From Verrucomicrobiia bacterium (lineage in GTDB: Bacteria > Verrucomicrobiota > Verrucomicrobiia > Limisphaerales > UBA11358), in NCBI GenBank assembly GCA_030044395.1, contig JASHVW010000199.1:1-6084 (forward strand): a stretch of DNA of 6,084 nucleotides. The letters are read 5' to 3'. This document shows positions 1 through 6,081 of this stretch, piece after piece (positions within the stretch are counted from its first letter, which is position 1; each line of letters opens with the position of its first letter). The notes below the pieces were generated by a model. It had not been told where the DNA came from and did no database searches. It saw only the letters and a list, made by a program, of their open reading frames with translations. The translations under genes were made by a program, and so were the position numbers.

Positions 1-3000
1 GAATCATCCAGGCAGATTCGATCCAAAACAACAACGGCCAGATCGAACTGGTGGCTTCCAGCCAGGTGAATCTGGGCGCAAATTCACAAATCTCCGCGGA
101 TGGCGATAATTCGCCGGGGGGCAGTGCCGGGGGAACGGTGACGATAAAATCCGGCAGCGAATTCAGCGACGATCCCGGCAGCCAAATCTCCGTGGAAGGC
201 GGTTCTCAGGGCGGCAACGGCGGCAGCGTGGAAATCAGCGCGCCGGACATCAACGCCATCAACACGAAGATTTCAGGGCAGGCGCAGGCTGGCTGGACCG
301 GCGGGACATTATTGCTGGATCCGGATTATATCGTCCTCAATACGTCGGGCAGCGATACGTTAAATTTGAACGGCGACAGCGGCTCGTTGCAGGCGGGTGA
401 TGATCCGGGCGACACGTTGTATTTGGACGTGGGCACCAGCGGGGCAGGCTTTACCGATTCGGCGTTCATAGGACTTTCGCAAATCACTTTGCAGGCCAAC
501 TACAATATCACGCTGGCCAGCGGCACCACGTGGAATCTGTCAAGCAGCACAGGACAAACGGAGGGGCAACTCATCCTGCAGGCGGGACAAAACATTTACT
601 TTCAAAGCGGAGCCGCAATTATTGATGCGCACCAATGGTCAGTCGAATTGGAAGCCGGATATGATTTCGTTAATAATGTCATTCAACCGGGAGTAGGGAA
701 CATCTATTTGAACAACAATTCGAGCGGCAGCACCACTTCACCCTCGGATGGCACGATTGAACTTTCCCAGGGTTCGATTGATTTATACGCTGGAGATAAC
801 GTTACGGTCGGATCAGGTTCGGTGTTCACCACCGGCGGCGGAAGTATCTTTGCGGACGCAGTATCGGGAAGCATCAACGCGGGCACAGCCAACGGCAGTG
901 CGACCATTGGAGGAACGCCACTGAGCGATTATTTCTTCGAAAACGGTAACGCAATCCCCAACCCCGCTGTGCTCGGCGGCATCTCCACCGGCGCTGCGGG
1001 CGGCGCTGTGACGCTGATTGCCGGCGACGAGGTCAGCAGTATTCCAACCGTTCCCACCGGCAAATGGCCGGGGGCTTCCGGCGCTTATGGCGCGGGCAAC
1101 GTGACCATCATCGCCGGCAATGATATCCTCGGAAATTACAATCTGGCCGACGGCGCCGGCATTTTGCTGGCAGGCATCCAGGTGTCTGGCGCGCAGGCGG
1201 CCATCCTGCAGGATCCGCAAGCCAACCCGACGCTTTACGCCTGCACATTGAGCACCCTCGAAACCGCAGTGACGCAAACCGCCAATGCCAACGGAAACAT
1301 CGGCATCAGTTCTGTTTCCGGTTCTGTGGAGCCGGTCACGTTGAGCCTGATCGATGGGTCATGGAACGCATGGGCCGCCAATGACATTGAGATCAACGAA
1401 GTCAACAATCCCAACGGCACTTTCGACGGCCCGAATTTCGCTTTCAATTATGCGCCCAATGCGGCGGTCAATCTCTGGGCGGGAAACGCCATTGATCTGA
1501 CCGGCTCCGACCTTGCGCGGGTGTTTCGTGGCAACCAAACGATGCCGCCCGTCTATGCCCCGGACCTTTCATTGAACGCCGGCGCGGGCGGGGTTACGCT
1601 TGATACTTCCATCATCCTCTATCCCTCCAGCGAGGGTTCATTGCAGATTATCACTCGTGACGGCGGAGATTTAAGCGGGGCGGTGAATGCAGATTCAATT
1701 GACCTGACCGGCATCACGATGTCGGACAGCGGCTCGACGAGTTGGAGCACGTTTGCAAACGGACAAGCCTCCACTCCGCTTTATTTAGACAATCCCAATC
1801 CCGTGGAAGTGGATATTTCCGGCAGCATTGAAAACTTCGGACTCACGGTGCCGACGTATGCCCAGATCAACGTAGTCGGCAACGTCTATAACTTTGGTTT
1901 TGCAGGGCAAAATCTTTCGCCCTCGCAAACGACCTATATCAACGTCGGCGGAGATATCACGTATCGCGGCGATCTCACGAGCGAGACTTTGTCTGGCGGG
2001 ATTTGTCAGAATATTATCAGCCAAATTATCAGCGACTATTCATCATTGGCGGGCGAATTGAATTATGACGATACAAGCGGTCAAATTTCGTTTGTTGGAG
2101 TAATGAGTTATGCGACGGAACAATCTCTGCTCAATCCTGTGGACGATAACGGCAATCCTATTCTTTCTGGCAGCCAATTGACCGCGTGGCAGGCCACAAT
2201 TACACAACTCTACAATGACAGCCAAAGCGCCTCGCTCGGGGCCAACGGTCTCACTCTTTCCGGCCCCGGTTATTTCAATATCAACGCCAATGCCATTGAC
2301 CTGGGCATCTCCAGCGGCATTACAGTAACGGCGCCGGACGCCGCCCTGGCGGCGATTTCGCCCGATGGGGCTGACATCGGTATTACCAGTGCGGGCAATC
2401 TGGAGATGACCACCACCGCCATCGCCAATGAGAGTTATTTGGGAAGCATCACGTTGAACGTCGGTGGAGAGCTTGATGTGGGCGGCGAATTGAGTGCCTT
2501 TGGCACTCCGGGCGAGGCCTTGGGCATCTTTACGACAGGCGGAGGGAATATTTCCGTGACGGCCAACAACGATGTCAATGTGGATGGCTCGCGCATCGCC
2601 GCTTACGACGGAGGGAACATTGACGTGGAGTCGCTGAACGGCGACGTGAACGCCGGCACCGGCGGCGAAGGCTATGTGGCCTTGAATGCCCTGGAACTGG
2701 ATCCGACTAGCGGAGGGCTGGAAACCATTCCGGCGCAGATCCCCGGCAGTGGCATTTTGGCGACCACGGTCCCCGGCGGGCAGGCCCCTCTGGGTAATAT
2801 CACGGTGCAGGCCCCAAATGGTGACATCAACGCCAGCCTCGGCGGCATCATCCAAATTGCCTTCAACGGAGCCGATGTCCAAAACAGCTTTATTTCATTA
2901 AACGCGGGCGACGACATCAACGCCAATGGTTCGGGCATCATTGGCAGCAATATCAAGCTCCAGGCCGGCGGCGCCATCAGTGGTATCGTCATCGGCAGCC

Positions 3001-3371
3001 AGAGCGTCGATATCAGTGCCGTCCAAAACGTGGATGTGACCGCCGTAAGCGGCGGCAATGTGGACATCGCGTCATCCGGCCAGGTTACCGGCACGATTGT
3101 CAGCGGCGGCAATCTGGATGTGAGCGGGAGCAGCATTGATGCTTCCCTGGTATCCGAATCGGTTTCGGCATCGGGAAATACGGCCGGGTCCAGCATGGGC
3201 ATTCCCCAATCCAATGTTTCACAGGTAAATAGTCAGCCCGCCGACAATGCCACTGAAGCCGCTTCCAAAACCGACACCGGCGACGATGAGGACGAAAAGA
3301 AGAAACGCTCGCAGGTCAGCCTGGCTCAAAAGACGAGCCGTGTGACGGTAATCCTGCCCAAAAATGATTGA
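1..3371 (+). CDS. Filamentous-haemagglutinin-like beta-helix surface/secreted protein, 3' part (5' end outside window)
   Basis: The frame is open from the first complete codon at base 3, with no stop upstream of the GTG at 51. That GTG (in the context ELVASS) is therefore an internal valine codon, not the start. The visible part is 1122 residues, very rich in Gly, Asn, Ser, Asp, Ala and Ile. It is built of short strand-turn units such as GNITV.A.NGDINA, as expected of a right-handed beta-helix. At 300-323 it reads GGTLLLDP after a GG.VEIS segment; in FHA/haemopexin-type exoproteins this motif follows the N-terminal secretion domain, so that TPS domain should lie upstream. Modules with NAGT.GxG and GNVTI.AGNDI recur (about 834-1190 and 2539-2850). 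The end is non-repetitive: an acidic-then-basic GDDEDEKKKR (3279-3308) and then RVTVILP (3339-3359). There is no C-terminal autotransporter barrel, and only two cysteines were noticed (codons 1242 and 2004). Role as an adhesin or matrix protein is inferred from fold and composition; the substrate or receptor is unknown. The exbB start lies 24 bases after the stop. Confidence 0.85.
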   Translation, partial: IIQADSIQNNNGQIELVASSQVNLGANSQISADGDNSPGGSAGGTVTIKSGSEFSDDPGSQISVEGGSQGGNGGSVEISAPDINAINTKISGQAQAGWTGGTLLLDPDYIVLNTSGSDTLNLNGDSGSLQAGDDPGDTLYLDVGTSGAGFTDSAFIGLSQITLQANYNITLASGTTWNLSSSTGQTEGQLILQAGQNIYFQSGAAIIDAHQWSVELEAGYDFVNNVIQPGVGNIYLNNNSSGSTTSPSDGTIELSQGSIDLYAGDNVTVGSGSVFTTGGGSIFADAVSGSINAGTANGSATIGGTPLSDYFFENGNAIPNPAVLGGISTGAAGGAVTLIAGDEVSSIPTVPTGKWPGASGAYGAGNVTIIAGNDILGNYNLADGAGILLAGIQVSGAQAAILQDPQANPTLYACTLSTLETAVTQTANANGNIGISSVSGSVEPVTLSLIDGSWNAWAANDIEINEVNNPNGTFDGPNFAFNYAPNAAVNLWAGNAIDLTGSDLARVFRGNQTMPPVYAPDLSLNAGAGGVTLDTSIILYPSSEGSLQIITRDGGDLSGAVNADSIDLTGITMSDSGSTSWSTFANGQASTPLYLDNPNPVEVDISGSIENFGLTVPTYAQINVVGNVYNFGFAGQNLSPSQTTYINVGGDITYRGDLTSETLSGGICQNIISQIISDYSSLAGELNYDDTSGQISFVGVMSYATEQSLLNPVDDNGNPILSGSQLTAWQATITQLYNDSQSASLGANGLTLSGPGYFNINANAIDLGISSGITVTAPDAALAAISPDGADIGITSAGNLEMTTTAIANESYLGSITLNVGGELDVGGELSAFGTPGEALGIFTTGGGNISVTANNDVNVDGSRIAAYDGGNIDVESLNGDVNAGTGGEGYVALNALELDPTSGGLETIPAQIPGSGILATTVPGGQAPLGNITVQAPNGDINASLGGIIQIAFNGADVQNSFISLNAGDDINANGSGIIGSNIKLQAGGAISGIVIGSQSVDISAVQNVDVTAVSGGNVDIASSGQVTGTIVSGGNLDVSGSSIDASLVSESVSASGNTAGSSMGIPQSNVSQVNSQPADNATEAASKTDTGDDEDEKKKRSQVSLAQKTSRVTVILPKND

Positions 3372-3395
3372 TTTAATCGAAAACGAAAACAAACC

Positions 3396-4178
3396 ATGAC
3401 TACCTTCATTCAACCCATCCTGGCTGCAAACGCGGCGATGTATGCGATTGACAACGCCACCACGGAGGGCAAAGCCACCGTCGCAGTGCTGTTTCTGCTG
3501 TCGCTGTTCAGTTGGACCATCATCATCACCAAGATCCGCCAACTGATGATTGCGCGCAAGGCGACCAAAAAGTTTTTGGCCGCTTATGCCGCCACCCGCG
3601 ATCCGTTGGATATCCAGCGCAAAGACGGGAATTTTGAAGGTTCGCCGGCTTTCGAACTGTACATTCGGGGCGCGCACGAACTGGCATACCAGCTCAAAAA
3701 TAATCCCGTCATCGTGAAAGGCGAGCGGCGGATCAGCGGCGCATCGTTTGAGGCGGTCAAAGTGGTGCTTGAGGAAGCGGCAGGAAATGAAGCGATGGCA
3801 TTGGAGAAGGGAATGATCGTGCTATCCACGGCGGTCGCCGGCGGCCCGTTCATCGGTTTGCTGGGCACAGTTTGGGGCGTGATGGCCACCTTTGCGGGCA
3901 TCGCGGAGAGTAAAGCCGCGACGCTGACAGCCATGGCCCCAGGCGTGGCAGCGGCGCTTGTCGCCACCGTGACTGGCCTGTTGGTGGCCATTCCGGCCAT
4001 GTTCGCCTACAACTTCATGGTCACCACCATCCGGCACCTGACACAGGAGTTGGATGGCTACGCGGCGCGTTATGCCAACCAAATCGAGCACTCCTACGTG
4101 GACAACCGTGACATCGAACACAAAATCGCCTGGGCCTTGACCAAAGCAGAGATGGGCGAGAACACTCCGGCCATTTGA
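3396..4178 (+). CDS. exbB: MotA/TolQ/ExbB-family proton channel subunit
   Basis: This 260-residue protein is the inner-membrane proton-channel subunit that, with ExbD, powers a TonB/TolA-type protein. TM1 lies at about residues 27-46 and is followed by a basic cytoplasmic segment. TM2 (about 139-166) carries GPFIGLLGTVWGVM, and TM3 (about 180-208) carries APGVAAALVATVTGLLVAIPA followed by YN; these are the family signatures. Thr158 and Thr191 align with the functional T148 and T181 of E. coli ExbB. The TM3 residue matching E. coli Glu176 is Ala186 here, which is unusual (see findings). The length fits the family (E. coli ExbB is 244 residues). The ATG at 3396 gives a full N-terminus ahead of TM1. 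No Shine-Dalgarno is visible: the leader 3372-3395 is A-rich. The next gene starts 2 bases after the stop. TolQ is the alternative name; the context with two ExbDs and a TonB-like gene, without pal or tolB, favours ExbB. Confidence 0.93.
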   Translation: MTTFIQPILAANAAMYAIDNATTEGKATVAVLFLLSLFSWTIIITKIRQLMIARKATKKFLAAYAATRDPLDIQRKDGNFEGSPAFELYIRGAHELAYQLKNNPVIVKGERRISGASFEAVKVVLEEAAGNEAMALEKGMIVLSTAVAGGPFIGLLGTVWGVMATFAGIAESKAATLTAMAPGVAAALVATVTGLLVAIPAMFAYNFMVTTIRHLTQELDGYAARYANQIEHSYVDNRDIEHKIAWALTKAEMGENTPAI

Positions 4179-4180
4179 TC

Positions 4181-4591
4181 ATGAAAAAATGTTCGCGCTC
4201 CGCGCATCATTCCTTGACGGAATTGAATATCACGCCGCTGCTCGATCTGGCGTTCGTGCTTCTGGTGATCTTCATCATCACCACCATTCCGCCGGTGAAT
4301 GATCTGGACTTGAAACTGCCGGATGCCACGCGCCATCTGAAAGATCCGCCACGCAAGGCGAATTACATTTCCGTGCAGGCCGACGGCTCACTGTATCTGA
4401 ACAAGGCCCGGGTTGATAACGCTGCTGAAATGCTCCAGACACTTATCGGCCTGCGCGAGGACGACCCGGACCTGAACGTCATCGTGCGCGGCGACGGCAA
4501 AACCAAATACCAGCAGATCCGCGCCGTCCTGGATATCTGCCAGCAGGCGAACGTGCCCAAAGTGGACCTGGCCACCGAACCTTTAAACTGA
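4181..4591 (+). CDS. exbD: ExbD/TolR-family biopolymer transport protein, first copy
   Basis: This 136-residue protein is the partner of ExbB. It has a short cytoplasmic N-terminus, one transmembrane helix (about residues 23-37) and a periplasmic domain. The signature NITPLLDLAFVLLVIFII spans residues 16-33. Asp22 (codon 4244) is the counterpart of the essential protonatable Asp25 of E. coli ExbD. The periplasmic part shows the family pattern: an LKLP segment after the helix, then YISVQADGSLYLN, then VIVRGDGKTKYQQIRAVLDICQQA, and a KVDLATE ending. A TTG at 4175 lies in frame, but it would overlap the exbB stop and add only two residues; the ATG at 4181, 2 bases after the exbB TGA, is preferred. 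Its stop overlaps the next start by one base (TGATG, 4589-4593). It is a paralogue of the gene at 5262-5678, not a copy of it. Confidence 0.93.
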   Translation: MKKCSRSAHHSLTELNITPLLDLAFVLLVIFIITTIPPVNDLDLKLPDATRHLKDPPRKANYISVQADGSLYLNKARVDNAAEMLQTLIGLREDDPDLNVIVRGDGKTKYQQIRAVLDICQQANVPKVDLATEPLN

Positions 4592-5265
4592 TGATTCCCC
4601 AAAGCCAACCGCGGAAGAAGCGCAATTCCTCGAAGGTGAACCTCCTAATCTCGTCCATCGGTCACGCGCTTTTGATTTTAGTGCTCATGTATTTTGCTGC
4701 ACGACAGGGTTTGTTAGGCCGGCAGTTGAAGAAAATTACGATTGAAATGGTCAGGGAACAGCCACCGCCCAAACCGAAACCGCCTGAAGCGCCGAAAATA
4801 GAACCGCCCAAGATTGAAGAGCCGAAAGTGGTTGCTGCGCCCAAACCCGTGGAAGAAGCCAGAGCAGCCCTGGCGCCGGCTGTGACGCAACCGACCATCG
4901 CCCCGCCCGCAGCGGCGTTACCGTCGCTGGAATTTGGCGGCGGCGAAGTGGTGGAAAGTAGCTCCGACCCGGTCGAACTTTATAGGGGCGCCATGGAATA
5001 TGCATTCCGCTCCAAATGGAACCGTCCCCAGGACATGAACGACGGTGATTGGGCGGTTGAAGTGGCCGTTTCAATTGGTCGCGACGGGAAGGTTGGCGAC
5101 ATCCAATGGCAGAAAGGCTCGGGCAATCAGCAATGGGATGATTCTGTCCATCAGGCCCTCGCCGCGCTCAAAAGCATGGACCGTCCGCCGCCAACCAATT
5201 TTCCATCGCACGTAACCATCCGCTTTGACGTCCAGGAAAACGATACAGAATCAGTACTGCAATGA
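4591..5265 (+). CDS. tonB: TonB/TolA-type energy transducer
   Basis: This 224-residue protein has the bitopic TonB/TolA architecture. A basic cytoplasmic N-terminus (PRKKRNSSK) is followed by one membrane helix at about 16-37. The helix carries Ser21-x3-His25, matching the Ser/His pair of TonB (S16/H20) and TolA (S18/H22) that couples to ExbB/ExbD. Residues 57-89 form a Pro/Lys/Glu linker (PPPKPKPPEAPKIEPPK), and residues 90-112 are Ala/Pro-rich. The C-terminal domain, about 126-214, contains LYRGAMEYAFRSKWNRP, then VAVSIGRDGKVGDIQW, a GSGN segment with D183 in WDDSV, and PPPTNFPSHVTIRFDV. This layout resembles TonB_2/TolA C-terminal domains more than the YP-motif domain of E. coli TonB. It should span the periplasm and touch an outer-membrane partner, which is not in the window. 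The start codon overlaps the exbD stop by one base, and its stop lies inside the next start (ATGA), which supports coupled translation. The symbol is by class; tolA-like is possible. Confidence 0.85.
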   Translation: MIPQSQPRKKRNSSKVNLLISSIGHALLILVLMYFAARQGLLGRQLKKITIEMVREQPPPKPKPPEAPKIEPPKIEEPKVVAAPKPVEEARAALAPAVTQPTIAPPAAALPSLEFGGGEVVESSSDPVELYRGAMEYAFRSKWNRPQDMNDGDWAVEVAVSIGRDGKVGDIQWQKGSGNQQWDDSVHQALAALKSMDRPPPTNFPSHVTIRFDVQENDTESVLQ

Positions 5266-5678
5266 GCCTGAGAAAAACATCTCGTTCCCATCATAGTTCA
5301 TTGAGTGAACTGAACATCACGCCTTTGCTTGACCTGGTTTTCGTTTTGCTGGTCATATTTATCATTACCACACCACAGATGATGAACAACCTGGAGATGA
5401 ACCTTCCCTCCGGCAAGCCGCCGCCACAAAAGGAGAAACCGAAAATCAACCACATCACCGTTGACGCGCAAGGCCGGACGTTCTTGGACGACCAATTGGT
5501 TACCATCCAGCAATTGCGTAACAGTTTGCAACAACTGCAACAACAGAACCCGGATCCGAGCGTGGTCGTCAAAGGCGCTGACGCAGTAGATTATCAAAGC
5601 ATGATCAACGTGCTCGACATCCTGCAGCAGTTGAACATCACGAAAGTGGGGTTGGCAACAGAAGGGACAGGGAATTGA
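5262..5678 (+). CDS. exbD: ExbD/TolR-family biopolymer transport protein, second copy
   Basis: This 138-residue protein is a second ExbD. Its N-terminal region (residues 13-37, NITPLLDLVFVLLVIFIITT at the core) is nearly the same as in the first copy. In the 24 residues from L.ELN to IITT only two differ (Thr/Ser and Ala/Val), although many codons differ synonymously, so the duplication is not recent. Asp24 (codon 5331) is the conserved protonatable residue. The periplasmic domains have diverged: this one has a PPPQKEKPK spacer and a Gln-rich stretch (IQQLRNSLQQLQQQNPDPS, about 82-100) before VVVKGADAVDYQSMINVLDILQQL and a KVGLATE ending. It overlaps tonB by four bases (ATGA, 5262-5265) and has no Shine-Dalgarno, so translation probably depends on re-initiation after tonB. 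It is the last gene of the operon. The role is a second ExbD subunit in the same motor, or an alternative one; the sequence does not decide. Confidence 0.93.
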   Translation: MSLRKTSRSHHSSLSELNITPLLDLVFVLLVIFIITTPQMMNNLEMNLPSGKPPPQKEKPKINHITVDAQGRTFLDDQLVTIQQLRNSLQQLQQQNPDPSVVVKGADAVDYQSMINVLDILQQLNITKVGLATEGTGN

Positions 5679-5863
5679 AGCTATTCATTAAGCCAAAAGC
5701 CAAAAAGACCGCGGTCCGATGGATTCCCGACTCAGCCCTACAGCTTTGATGGAATTGCCCTGGTATTGGTTCAGCCACTTCGGAGTAAGACCGTTTTATT
5801 TTTGCCTGTTTTCACATGAATTTGGCGTTGTGCATTGCCCGGATGGCGTACTTTCGCCGTAAA

Positions 5864-5882
5864 GGGGAGAGGGTGGAGATGA
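5864..5882. repeat. Possible degenerate arm of the same repeat family
   Basis: The purine-rich GGGGAGAGGGTGGAGATGA resembles the reverse complement of the left arm of the hairpin at 6038-6081, which reads GGGGAGAAGGCCAGGATGAG. The two would then be in opposite orientation, about 155 bases apart. The match is partial and low in complexity, so it may be chance. Confidence 0.22.
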
Positions 5883-5918
5883 TTATACAGGTCTGATTTT
5901 GGTTCCGGCTTCTCATGC

Positions 5919-5945
5919 TGCGCCGCGGGGCGCATCTCATTTTTT
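5919..5945 (+). terminator. Possible weak intrinsic terminator of the operon
   Basis: A six-pair GC-rich stem TGCGCC/GGCGCA (5919-5924 with 5929-5934) and a four-base GCGG loop is followed, after five bases, by a run of six T (5940-5945). The stem is short and the gap to the T-run is longer than in a classic terminator. It lies about 240 bases beyond the last stop. It is a candidate only; Rho-dependent termination is equally possible. Confidence 0.3.
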
Positions 5946-6037
5946 GGGCAGATTGACCCATCAAAATGAAAAAAACTGAACACCCAAGTTTTGGATTCCG
6001 GGTTGGATTTGAAATGAAGGACGTTTTTAAAAGCCCG

Positions 6038-6081
6038 CCCTCATCCTGGCCTTCTCCCCCTGGAGAAGGAAGGGGACGAGG
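6038..6081. repeat. Imperfect hairpin repeat (REP/MITE-like intergenic element)
   Basis: A perfect inner stem CCTTCTCC/GGAGAAGG (6050-6057 with 6062-6069) encloses a CCCT loop. It is flanked by an internal loop (TGG against AAGG) and an outer stem CCTCATCC/GGACGAGG (6039-6046 with 6074-6081) that pairs at 7 of 8 positions. The strand is pyrimidine-rich on the left arm and purine-rich on the right. Elements of this kind, reading like CCCTCATCC...CTTCTCCC, recur in intergenic DNA of several bacterial genomes, from memory including Verrucomicrobia. The window ends just past the right arm, so the full extent is unknown. Confidence 0.5.

Noticed and set aside
51..53. GTG as start codon of the adhesin
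   Set aside because: The frame is open upstream to the window edge and the upstream residues (IQNNNGQIEL) fit the same repeat pattern, so this is an internal valine.
2043..2882. A 279-codon open frame on the minus strand
   Set aside because: It lies wholly inside the adhesin. Its product has no recognisable motif, and the opposite frame is well explained as beta-helix repeats. Long antisense frames are expected opposite Gly/Ala/Asp-rich coding DNA.
2672..3214. A 180-codon minus-strand frame rich in Pro, Leu and Met
   Set aside because: It is antisense to the C-terminal repeats of the adhesin. Its odd composition mirrors the repeat codons, and there is no start context or domain.
4175..4180. 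TTG at 4175 as the exbD start
   Set aside because: It would overlap the exbB stop and add only two residues, while an ATG six bases later fits the usual ExbD N-terminus.
5707..5716. GACCGCGGTC palindrome as an operator or terminator
   Set aside because: It is only ten bases long, not followed by T residues, and lies after the last gene. There is nothing to separate it from chance.
5675..5862. Two tiny consecutive frames, 24 codons from TTG 5675 and 37 codons from ATG 5749, joined by TGATG
   Set aside because: The stop/start overlap echoes the operon style, but both products lack a motif or membrane segment, and there is no ribosome site. Chance is the simplest explanation.
5771..5983. A 70-codon minus-strand frame in the spacer
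   Set aside because: It runs through the terminator-like hairpin and the purine-rich repeat arm, has mixed low-complexity composition and no recognisable domain.
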